Below, one piece after another: positions 34,307-44,633 of a stretch of 64,000 nucleotides of DNA. Each line of letters begins with the position of its first letter. The stretch's first letter is position 1. The notes below the pieces were generated by a model. It did not search any database. It worked only from the letters and a program-made list of their open reading frames with translations, and was not told the origin of the DNA. The position numbers and the translations under genes were made by a program. Origin of the DNA: Pogostemon cablin (lineage: Eukaryota > Streptophyta > Magnoliopsida > Lamiales > Lamiaceae). The stretch spans positions 2,433,648-2,497,647 of the forward strand of contig CM042957.1 in the NCBI GenBank assembly GCA_023678885.1. The letters are read 5' to 3'.

Positions 34307-35931
34307 GCTTGAGGTAACCCGTCGTGACTCTCCGACGTTAAACATGAGTGCCTGTTGGGGGCTGTCCCTCCCGGTTTAATTGCTTTTCTATGTCTGTGTT
34401 GGTGTAATAATTTTATTAGGTGTTGCTTGACTGCAGTATATACTTCTTTGCAAACTTAGTTTCTCACTTTGTTTGATCTAAGTTTGGGGGGAGGTTACGT
34501 ACATACCTTGTCTTGTAGTACCGAAGTAAAATTTTTGCATTGTGTTGTTGCTTGGAGGGTCGATTTTTTGCGGATTTTTAATATTTTCAATTTATTTGAT
34601 GATGTTGAGGGTTCGATTTTTTGCGATTTTCCAGGTTTCTTGTTGTTTTTGTTTGTGTTTATTTGTTTTGTTGGTCCTAGTGTTGGTATAGTCGATTTAT
34701 GGTTCTCTAGGATGATTTTTTGATTTTTCATGGCACTTGATTATATGTGGGATTGTGTTTGAGAAGCAGTTTGAGATTGTGCTTGGATGTTGAGATGCTT
34801 GAAATTTGATTATGTACATGAAAGATTTGCTATGTAGCTTTATTAGGTTTGCTCGTTCATTCGTATAGCCATGTGAGATTTGAGCCTTTTGAAATAATGA
34901 CAAGTTTCATGATTCAGTTTATTCTTGTGAGTGTCGTTCATACACACGTATTCTAGAACTTGGCTTTATATCTTGCTTGAAGCTACGTGTTTAATTAGAT
35001 GATAGGAAATGATCTTAGGCAATCTTTGTTATTTATTAGTCACTAGCCAAATTGTTATCCTACCTATTGAAATTATCCGTAGTCAACCCTTTTGAGCCTT
35101 TGAGCCTTATTTGTTGGAAGCCTACGTGATTAGCCAATTTATCCCTTTTGCTAGCCTTTAAAAAATTCCTACCTAGTAGAGAGTTGAAGGAGTCAATTTG
35201 GTGTCTTGTGAAGAAACATAAAAGGAGAATAAGTTGGAAGTGATAAAATTTGTTGAAGAGAGTGGTTAAATTGTTGCATAAAGGGGTAGTGCCCGAAACT
35301 GGTACCCCATGAAAAGGGTAGTGCCTGAAACTGGTACCCTTATTTGAAAAAAAAAAAAAAGAGGGAAGAAGAAAAAGAAATTTCAAGTAAGGATGTGGTG
35401 TTCAAAAGTGAAGGAGGAATCAAATTGCAAGAAGCATTGAAGAGCGATGAAGAAGAAAGAAGAAAGTAAAGCTGTTTGTTGAAAAGCTGTAAGTCTTCTT
35501 TGATTCTCTACTAGTGATTGAGTCACCTTATCCATATACTCCCTACCTTTACCAAAGAGCCAACATTACAACCTAATGCAAGACCTTTGTGATCCTATTG
35601 TTGAAATTATCCCTTTAGTCGAGAGTTGAGATGATTGTCAAGCTTATGGTTACGCGTGTGTTTGAATTGACTTTGAGTGTAAACACCTTACCCTGAAGTG
35701 TATATCTCACACTTGAGCGATGAGCGTAAATACTACCCGTGAGAATGGTGGATGAGCATTCCGAAAAAGTGAAGTAGTTGATTTGAATTGTATGTTATTA
35801 GATGGATGGTTGTCTTAGTATTTGAAGTATGATTTTTGAATTGTTATATTTTCTTGGATGTGAAGTTGTGAAATTTCCTCTCAATTACTCTATTGGTTTT
35901 ATATGTCGTTGCCTCGGGACGAGCAACAGGT
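34307..35931 (+). other. Non-coding interior of the LARD-like element
   Basis: Untranslated interior. It has an extra purine tract AAGTTTGGGGGGAGGTT at about 34482, a GGTAGTGCC(C/T)GAAACTGGTACCC motif repeated at 35285 and 35318, and an A-rich tract near 35346. Short ORFs here have no domains. Confidence 0.6.
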
Positions 35932-35944
35932 AAGTTTGGGGGTT
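35932..35944 (+). other. Polypurine tract
   Basis: AAGTTTGGGGGTT directly abuts the TGTTGAG start of the 3' LTR, the position expected for plus-strand priming. Confidence 0.7.
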
Positions 35945-37925
35945 TGTTGAGAGTGGAATTTCACGTATTTTAGGTATCACATTACACCGTTTTTGATAGA
36001 ATGTGGCCATGATTTTGTATAAAATGACATGGTTTTCATATCTTGCATAATTAAGATGCTACTAAGGTGTTTTGTTGAGTTTTGAAGGGTAAAACATGAT
36101 CAAAAGTTCAAAGTTGGAATGAGGAGTGAAAGTGAGAAGGAATGCTGAAAAATACAGTCCATGTTGCACAAATTTTTGCATTCTTATAGAAGTCCAAATT
36201 TATCATATAATATATTGTTGGAAATCCACAGAAGAGAGGGTCGTTTTGACATAAAGAACACCCCAATTGGATTCCAAACGAGAAAGTTATGATCAAAGTG
36301 CTAACATCGCACATGCTGTACCGAGCAGCCACTTTGCATGATTTTTTACATATTCAAATATTAGAGTTTCTCAGAGTTCTTTATATGGATAGAAAGACAA
36401 GGAAAATAGGAACACGTGAGCGCAAAAATCATTCAAATTGGAGTCCGTATGAAGAAGTTATACTCAAAACGGTGAAGTCGCGCAGTGCAGTCTCCGCAGC
36501 TCGGGAGGCCGCTCGGCTCGAGCGGGACCAACATTTTGCGAATTTCCAGCCGAGTGGAGTGCCCTCAGAGCCTACACAACGTTTCCGTTTCACCCATATG
36601 CTGCTCGGCAGGTTTGGGGGCCGCTCGGCCATGAGCTCGGCTCGAGCAAGGTGCCGAGCGCCCCAAAATCGGGCCCAAACGAGACCTGTTCGATGCAGCA
36701 GTGTATATATACCCTCAAATCGCGATTCTGAAGCAGTTTCGATCGCGAAAAAGCCCTGCATCAGTCCTAGAAATAATTAGGGAGATCGAGACACAAATTG
36801 GAGAGAACCCATCCATAATCCATCATCAATTCACACCTCCAATTCTTCCATATCAGATTGACAACCTGATTTCACCATCCATCCACTTCCAAGAGGGTTC
36901 CAAGTGCTAATTGAGGGAGAATCGAGCAATTGGAGAGACGGAGAAGGAACGAAAGACTACGTCTACACTAGGGTTTCACAATTCCTATCTTTTCCTTCCT
37001 TTTACTTTGATTTTTGGTATGAATTGCTTAGCCATGAGTGTTGCTTGTGACCTCATGGGCTAATTTTATATACAGTTCTAGGGTTTGATGGATTGATTTA
37101 ATTGATTTGGGGATTTAGACCAAAGATTAGGATTTTATGCAGCTGAGCTTTTGATTTTACTTATTTTATTAAGACTTGCTTATCTGCTTCTTAACGTCTT
37201 CATAATATATTCATGACATCCGCTATAATGCTTGGATTATTGTGTTAGCTTGTGTGCGTTCATGATTGGTATTGTCTATCTGTTAGAGATTAGAGTAGCT
37301 CCGCTATAAGCACTTTAATTTCATGAACTGGTTAATCAAATACTTGATTAGTTTAGTGAAACAATGCAATTAGACAATCAAGTAGGAAGTGAATAGAACC
37401 TTGTAGTAATTCCAGAAAATATCTTGTTAGTCGGGATTACCATCCGGAGGTATTGTTGCATGCTTTGATTAGTATCTAGGAATAAGGCTTGGTAATATTT
37501 GCGCACCTTAAGATTTAAACCAGATTATACTGTTAGCTTAGAATCGAATTATATTCGATGGGATAACATGGATATGTGGTGTATTTTCAGTGAAACTGCA
37601 TGAATGAACAATCGTAAGTTTAATAACCCAAATTAATTGGTCTCTACCTGATACCTTAGAACTGTTCGTCATCTCTTGATTAGAAACTTGCTTTTATTTT
37701 ATTGCCTTTTAATTAATTTAGTTATTTATATTTTCAGTAATTTAGATAATTAATTCACTACAATACTCTGAATATTGGTTACCTTATTCTGATTAAGCTA
37801 GTATAATTAGAAAATAAATAGTTAGCTGTCCCTTGGGTTCGATAATTTAACTTGGTCACTTACCGCTACAATTGATATCCTTCATACTTGGGGATTAAAT
37901 TATAGTGCGCAGAAAAAGCCTATCA
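35945..37925 (+). repeat. 3' LTR of the LARD-like element
   Basis: A 1981-bp near-identical copy of 31115-33084. The main difference is an insertion of about 10 bp near 37618 (GTTTAATAAC). Confidence 0.9.
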
Positions 37926-38367
37926 GAAACCCCAGTAAATCAACACTCCAATATAGGGAGAAATCACCTCCCATAAAGAATGAAACTCTGCAATACCGAG
38001 ATCAAACACTTCACAAGGGAGACAAAAAATGTCAACAAGACCATCTAAATGGCAGCAATACCTTTCGATCTAAACGAGAAAACTGTTGCAACCGCAACCT
38101 ATGCAAATTAGATCCAAGAGTAATAGCACTGCACAACCGATTAAGACCACCACACACAAAAGTAAAAACAGAATAAAACAGAAAAGAGAAATACTAAATC
38201 CTACAATAGGTGGAGCTTCCTCTCTACCATCAACTACTTCACATTACACAGCCACCGCTACACAACCCTTACCACTTCGAATCAAAATCTCCCACTAGAG
38301 ACCTTCAGATCTTGTGTCGTAAGCGCAGATCTGCTCTTCTCCATCTTCAACATGAACACGAAACCTA

Positions 38368-41067
38368 TGTCACGACCCACTTTTTCACCACCAATAATAA
38401 ATAATAATACTATTCATTTTTCTTCTTTTTATACAATACAATTTTTACCAAGACAAATCATTACACCGGCCCGGCCAACAGGTCGTCATCCATGTATACA
38501 ACTCTCAGGATCTGACGGTACCCAACCACGCTTCCGCTGCGCAACTCACCTACAATGCATAAACTAATGAGACAAAAATCTCAGTAAGTAGAAATCATGC
38601 ATGACAATGCATGAAAATGCATTTATTTCCTAATATACTAATTGGTCTCTTTTATTTTAAAAATTGTTCACGTTGCGGGATCCCCACGACACACTTATGA
38701 TATGCACCCCAAATGAACTCAATGGGGACGATTTTTCCGAACCCCGACAGAGATGCATATATAGTGGCCGCACACACCATTAGTATCTTATTAATATTGG
38801 GAAAACACTTTTCATGACTATGCGTGGTATGCAACCAGGACAATTAAATATGCATCATAACCCATTTAACACATCAACATTTGATCACAAATAATTCATG
38901 ACATAACAATCACAAATAAATCACACAACAGCCTGTTTATGCACTGTAGTTGGACCTCTACTTACTTGAACTCCAATAATAATAACACTATAGACCCGTG
39001 AAAATCCGTAATTAATTCCTTTCTTCCCGTTCCTACAAACTTTCCCTTTTTTTTTCTCTTCCTCTGTTTCTTCTATATGAGACTAGCAATCCCAATCTCA
39101 ATCCCCTCTCTATATATATATATCAATAATGTGGGAGTAGGTGGAAATCCACCAATTAATTTTTTTTATTTTATTAAGCAAAATATATCAATTTGTGGAA
39201 GTCATACGTAACTATCCACCACCCACAACATTTAATAATTACTATTCATAGTCAAAAGTATATATATTAATATTATTATTATATTATTATAATAAAAGCT
39301 AAACATTGACACTTAACCATATCAAACCTACGTGTACATTTTTCTTACCACTGTTATTAATACGAGAACACGTGTGATACTCAATAATTAAGAAATAATA
39401 TATTTATATACGTAACACAATTTAATTATATATATCCAAATTAATGCACGTATATATATATATGCATATATTGTCATAATTTTTATCACAGATGTCTCAA
39501 ATAGAATATAAATATAAATAAAATATAAAAATAATTACCACATAATTATAAAAATACGTAAAATACAAATTATAAAATAAAGAATTTTTCGGGTATTACA
39601 ATCTCCCCACCTTATAAGAATTTTCGTCCTCGAAATTAAATCTCACTCTACTTCAACATTTTATAATCATCACATATGAAATAAATGAGACCATAATTAT
39701 ATTAATACAAAATCACATATTTAACATATCATAGAACTTACTGATCTGGTGGTGTACCACAGATTCCAAGATTGTATACATGGACAGTCTACAGAACCAT
39801 TACCGTGCTCTGATACCATTCTGGCACGACCCACTTTTTCACCACCAATAATAAATAATAATACTATTCATTTTTCTTCTTTTTATACAATACAATTTTT
39901 ACCAAGACAAATCATTACACCGGCCCGGCCAACAGGTCGTCATCCATGTATACAACTCTCAGGATCTGACGGTACCCAACCACGCTTCCGCTGCGCAACT
40001 CACCTACAATGCATAAACTAATGAGACAAAAATCTCAGTAAGTAGAAATCATGCATGACAATGCATGAAAATGCATTTATTTCCTAATATACTAATTGGT
40101 CTCTTTTATTTTAAAAATTGTTCACGTTGCGGGATCCCCACGACACACTTATGATATGCGCCCCAAATGAACTCAATGGGGACGATTTTTCCGAACCCCG
40201 ACAGAGATGCATATATAGTGGCCGCACACACCATTAGTATCTTATTAATATTGGGAAAACACTTTTCATGACTATGCGTGGTATGCAACCAGGTCAATTA
40301 AATATGCATCATAACCCATTTAACACATCAACATTTGATCACAAATAATTCATGACATAACAATCACAAATAAATCACACAACAACCTGTTTATGCACTG
40401 TAGTTGGACCTCTACTTACTTGAACTCCAATAATAATAACACTATAGACCCGTGAAAATCCGTAATTAATTCCTTTCTTCCCGTTCCTACAAACTTTCCT
40501 TTTTTCCCCTTTTTTTTCTCTTCGTCTGTTTCTTCTATATGAGACTAGCAATCCCAATCTCAATCCCCTCTCTCTATATATATATCAATAATGTAGGAGT
40601 AGGTGGAAATCCACCAATTAATTTTTTTTATTTTATTAAGCAAAATATATCAATTTGTGGAAGTCATACGTAACTATCCACCACCCACAACATTTAATAA
40701 TTACTATTCATAGTCAAAAGTATATATATTAATATTATTATTATATTATTAGAATAAAAGCTAGACATTGACACTTAACCATATCAAACCTACGTGTACA
40801 TTTTCTTACCACTGTTATTAATACGAGAACACGTGTGATACTCAATAATTAAGAAATAATATATTTATATACGTAACACAATTTAATTATATATATCCAA
40901 ATTAATGCACGTATATATATATATATATATGCATATATTGTCATAATTTTTATCACACATGTCTCAAATAGAATATAAATATAAATAAAATATAAAAATA
41001 ATTACCACATAATTATAAAAATGCGTAAAATACAAATTATAAAATAAAGAATTTTTCGGGTATTACA
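38368..41067 (-). mobile_element. Ty3-type derivative with minimal interior
   Basis: Two direct repeats, 38368-39600 and 39822-41067 (about 1.23-1.25 kb, almost identical), flank only 221 bp. On the minus strand the LTR reads TGTAATACCCGAAAAATTC ... GTCGTG(A/C)CA. The primer-binding site TGGTATCAGAGC (39807-39818, complement of initiator tRNA-Met) follows the 39822 LTR after three bases. A polypurine tract AAGGTGGGGAGAT preceded by GAGGACGAAAATTC (39601-39635) precedes the other LTR. These signals match chromovirus-type Ty3 elements. All coding sequence is gone. No clean 5-bp target duplication is visible (ACCTA against CCTCA). Confidence 0.85.
39601..39821 (-). other. Interior of the Ty3 derivative (PBS and PPT only)
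   Basis: Contains just the primer-binding site at one end, the polypurine tract at the other and about 170 bp of AT-rich DNA. There is no ORF. Confidence 0.8.
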
Positions 41068-42174
41068 CCTCAATAGGAGGGATGGATCTTAGGAGGGACG
41101 AATCTTAAGCCGTAAGCGCAGATCTGCTCTTCTTTATCTTCAACATGAATTTAGCACACAAGAATCGATCTATAAGCACAAGAAACGAACTATAAGTAGG
41201 GGGAGATAGAAAGAAATGAAGAACCATAGTTACGGCCAGTAGGGACTTGTCGACGGCCTCTAGGCCGCCGACGAGCAGCCTGTGAGGGTGTGGGAGAGAG
41301 GGAGAGGAAAGGAGCTAGGGTTTCACCAAGAAAGGAGGAAAATTTTAGAGAGAGAAAATTTTGAATTACGATTTCCTACTGGCTAGTGCTGCTGTACATG
41401 TCAATAGTGAAGTTGTCCTTTGTAGAGACAATTTTGAATCTCGCGATAATTTTGAGAATTGATTGATAAACAAAATTGCTTTTAGTGGAGGCAACTTTTG
41501 AATTGATGAATAGGAGTATTATCATTACAAAATGATTGAATAAATGATAATTGAATTTAATTATTAAATCAAATTAGAATCATTACAAAATAATTATCCT
41601 ATATTATAATAATTTATTATTTTATTATAATTCATAAATTATTGTATAAATAGTAATGGAATAAAATGATAATAATTATATAATAAGTGAGTTTTGTGTG
41701 AATCGGGTTCACATGTAAATCTTATTTTTGCAAAATTACTCTTTAATATATAAAAAATATTATTTGAAGAGTAACATTTTTTATTTAAAAGAATAATAGT
41801 ACATTTCTTTAAAGAGTAAATTTTCATGTGCAAAAAAGTAATCAAGTACAATAATTTGAAGAGTAATTTTTATACTTAGAAGAGTAATAATTTATGTTTT
41901 TAAAGAGTAATTTTTCATGTATTAAAGAGTAATAGTTGAAAATAGGGTTCACATGTGAATACGGTTCACACAAGTGTTTGTCTTATATAATTATATTGTA
42001 TTATTTTTATTAACTTAAAAAGTAATTATAAAAATATTTTTAATTTATCTTATTATATTACATAAGTATGTAATTTTTAATTTTGAAAATAGGGTTCACT
42101 TGTGAATGCGGTTCACACAAGTGTTTGTCTTATATAATTATACAGTATTATTTTTATTCACTAAAAAGTAATTA
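41068..42174. other. Right part of the nested region, no gene
   Basis: At 41111-41149 a segment of about 38 bp (GTAAGCGCAGATCTGCTCTT then ATCTTCAACATGAA) repeats 38319-38356, just left of the Ty3 derivative. GC-richer DNA at 41225-41345 has, on the minus strand, AAACCCTAGCTCC and CCCTCTCTCCC, which look like a plant 5' leader. The rest is AT-rich. Confidence 0.4.
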
Positions 42175-42525
42175 CTCCCTCTGTCTCACGTATTTTTAAC
42201 CCACTTTCCATTTTGGGCTGTCTCACGTATTTTTACTCATTCCATTAATGGTAAAAGTACATAATATTTTATTATCTACTTTTTACAATCACAATAACTT
42301 TAATTACTTTTTTACACTTTATTCATCATTCCCAACAACTTTATTTACTTTATCTTTTTAAATTACTAATTTATCTATATTTTTTCTTACATTATATATT
42401 AAAAAATAACACGTCTTAATCTCTGTGCCCGTACAAATGAGTATAAATACCTGAGACGGAGGGACTATAAAAATATTTTTAATTTATCTTATAATATTAT
42501 ATAAGTATGTAATTTTGTATCCGAC
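41937..42525 (+). repeat. Tandem duplication, second unit split by a MITE
   Basis: A unit of about 146 bp (AAATAGGGTTCACATGTGAA, then CACAAGTGTTTGTCTTATAT, ending AAGTATGTAATTTT) occurs at 41937-42082 and again from 42083. The second is interrupted at 42175-42465 by a Stowaway MITE. Confidence 0.85.
42175..42465. mobile_element. Stowaway-type MITE (family B)
   Basis: Begins CTCCCTCTGTCTCACGTATT and ends with the complement of GTCCCTCCGTCTCAGGTATT. It has TA at both sides (42173-42174 and 42466-42467). The uninterrupted tandem copy shows the pre-insertion site AATTATAAAAA, so the boundaries and TA duplication are certain. Confidence 0.92.
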
Positions 42526-43261
42526 GAGAGCCAACAGCTTGAGGTTGGGATGGATGATTCAAGAGTTGCCTTTGGAAAAGGCAATTTTACTATTATCGAT
42601 CAAAAATTGTCTGACATTAACTATTGAAAGTTGCCCCTACTATGGGCAACTTCACTAGTTCAGGTTCTCTTCATGCCATGTAAGCAAAAGTTGCCTTTAC
42701 AAAATGCAATTTTACTATTGAAAGTAGTTGACTTTTCAAAGTTGTCTCTACTTATTTGATTAAACTCTCATGCAACTACAATATTTGGTTAAATTTTTTT
42801 GAAAACTTCAATATTTGATTAAAAATGCCTCATTTTTAAACAGTAGCTAAAAGCGCTGCAAATAATTGGATTGACACTAGAAAATATGTCCAAAATTGAG
42901 GTAGGAAAGATTGACCGATTGATTTTGATTTTGTCGTGGAAAGAATATGGTGTACAATATTTCCTTATGATATGAGTAAGTATATTACCACAATAATAGA
43001 AAAGGGTACTCCATATGAAATTTTTATTTATTGTTATCTACTGAACGTGACCTCAGTACCCTAAAAAAAAAATATATATATTGACCTGAATACAAACTGG
43101 ACCATAAATTTGAAGTTAACGTTAATAGAGAGAGAAGAAAAAAAGAAACTGCAATTTCAAGCCCCAACGAACACTTGTACAACCACATGCTTCATTTCAC
43201 GTGGCCCAACTCCTATCCATAATTTTTCCTCCTCCATATAGGAGACGCTTCTCGTTTATTA

Positions 43262-43594
43262 CTCCCTACGTTCACATACTTTTTTTTTTTTTTCGTTTTT
43301 CCCACTTTCTTTTTAATTTTCGTGAAAAAAATGCGTCAACTTCTATTGGACGGAGAGTATTAGTTATTGTTTTAGAAAAAAAACTCTTTTTATCAACCTT
43401 ATTAAAGGATATTATATTATTTTTAGATAATAAAAAAAATATATAGCAGTGAGATATGCGATAAAAAAAGTGATAAATTTAAAATTAAAATAACTTTTGA
43501 AATTATTAAATAATAAGGTGATTTTTTTTTAGATGTAAAGAGTTTTCCAACAAATAAATAAGAAAAATGTGAAGATCTTCTTGGATAGAGGGAG
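43262..43594. mobile_element. Stowaway-like MITE (family C)
   Basis: Starts CTCCCTACGTTCACATAC and ends with the complement of CTCCCTCTATCCAAGAAG, with TA flanks at 43260-43261 and 43595-43596. The inverted ends agree only moderately beyond CTCCCT. Confidence 0.6.
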
Positions 43595-43604
43595 TATTAT
43601 TTTA

Positions 43605-44090
43605 CTTCTTCTGGCCACTTACAAGGTATTAATTTTACTATTTTAAGCGTCCACTTCAAATGTATCAATTTCCCATATTTAGTATTCCCTTCGTCCCAAC
43701 TTCAACTTCAACTTCACACTTTCTGTTTTGGTTCGTTCCAAATTCAACTTTACAATTCCATAAGAAGAAAAAACAACAAATTAATATACTTCTAACATAC
43801 TTTAATTTCCAAATTGCCATCACATTTTTAACACACATAACATATTTTATTATTTATTTATTACCAAAAATATCATACTACCCTCAAAAGTAAGTCAAAA
43901 AGTGATTTTTCTTAAATTTCATACCTACACTAAACGTGAACTTGAATTTGGGACGGAGAGAGTAAAAAAATATATCATATGGTCTACCACTTCCATCTAA
44001 TACAACAACCCATTTTACATAGTATAATAATAATACTTATTAATCCACGTGCAAAAAGTAAAAGAGTACCTTTTGAGTGGTCGAAGGGAA
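43605..44090 (+). mobile_element. Stowaway MITE (family A) split by another MITE
   Basis: The outer ends CTTCTTCTGGCCACTTACAA and TTTTGAGTGGTCGAAGGGAA match the intact copy at 12994-13196, as do internal blocks (GTCCACTTCAAA, ATCCACGTGCAAAAA). Flanked by TA. Interrupted at 43685-43962. Confidence 0.8.
43685..43962. mobile_element. MITE nested in the family A MITE
   Basis: Starts TTCCCTTCGTCCCAACTTCA and ends with the complement of CTCTCTCCGTCCCAAATTCA. It has TA on both sides (43683-43684, 43963-43964). The intact relative at 12994-13196 reads TATTTAGTAAAAAAATA across the same point, i.e. the empty site. Confidence 0.85.
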
Positions 44091-44099
44091 TATTAAATA

Positions 44100-44633
44100 T
44101 TTCCTCATCTCATAGATATTGCTACATTTATTGTTTGTTTGTAGATTAATAAAAATAATATTTTAATATATAATAAGTTTAAATTATGATTATATGATTA
44201 TATTAGTATTATATGAGTGCTCTTATGAAGTAATTTTGTGTGGCTTCATCTATCAAAAATAAATGTAACAATAATTGAGTCCATATCAAAATGTAACAAT
44301 ATACTCCATGTGGTATGGTGGAGGATTATCTTAACCAATTACTCCATTTCATTGAAAATTCGGAATTAAGGGGTTTTTTTTCTTCTTCTTTATTTTCTGA
44401 CCGTTGAATGAATCTAACCATTGTTAAAATATGTTTATGATTGATGGTTGATTAGGCTAGGCAGGATAGGATAGGAGTGGTGGATTAGAGCACAATTAAA
44501 ATTTAAAAGCTTCTCTGAAAACAGATTTTAATAATATTATATTATATTATATTTATTTAATATTTCCACAAATGAAGAAAGAGGAGGAGAGCAGAAATCA
44601 ATTCTGAATTTGGATTTCACGTCCGCTGGCAGC
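44100..44633 (+). promoter_or_regulatory. MAX2 upstream region
   Basis: AT-rich DNA directly upstream of MAX2. TATA-rich sequence at about 44535-44562 (ATTATATTATATTATATTTA) precedes a purine-rich leader (AAGAAAGAGGAGGAGAGCAG) and lies about 75-100 bp before the start codon. Part of the region (44103-44310) may itself be a decayed MITE (ATTGCTACATTTATTG with AAATGTAACAATAATTG). Confidence 0.4.

Larger units (their letters stand above)
31115..37925 (+). mobile_element. LARD-like non-autonomous LTR retrotransposon
   Basis: Complete structure: 5' LTR 31115-33084, primer-binding region from 33085, gag-like ORF 33224-34306, polypurine tract just before 35945, 3' LTR 35945-37925. A perfect 5-bp target duplication GAAAC (31110-31114 and 37926-37930) flanks it, and the LTRs begin TGTTGAG and end CTATCA. 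There is no protease, reverse transcriptase, RNase H or integrase, so it must be mobilised in trans. By eye I count roughly 25 substitutions and one indel of about 10 bp between the LTRs, i.e. about 1.3% divergence, indicating a recent insertion. Confidence 0.9.
30900..42831. mobile_element. MULE-like element holding two nested retroelements
   Basis: The left end reads GGCTTTTTTAATC, AGTTTTCAAAAA, TTTAACCAAATATTGTAGTT, GCGTGA and TTTAATCAAATAAGTA. The same blocks occur in the same order on the complementary strand from 42829 leftward. The inverted ends are about 110 bp. ATTTTTAA lies immediately outside the left end (30892-30899) and at 42832-42839 on the right, a possible 8-bp target duplication, though an AT-rich 8-mer is weak evidence. 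AAGTTGCC motifs recur inside both ends. Removing the two nested elements leaves about 2.4 kb, including GC-richer sequence at 37931-38367 and 41068-41350 that may be captured gene DNA. Confidence 0.5.
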
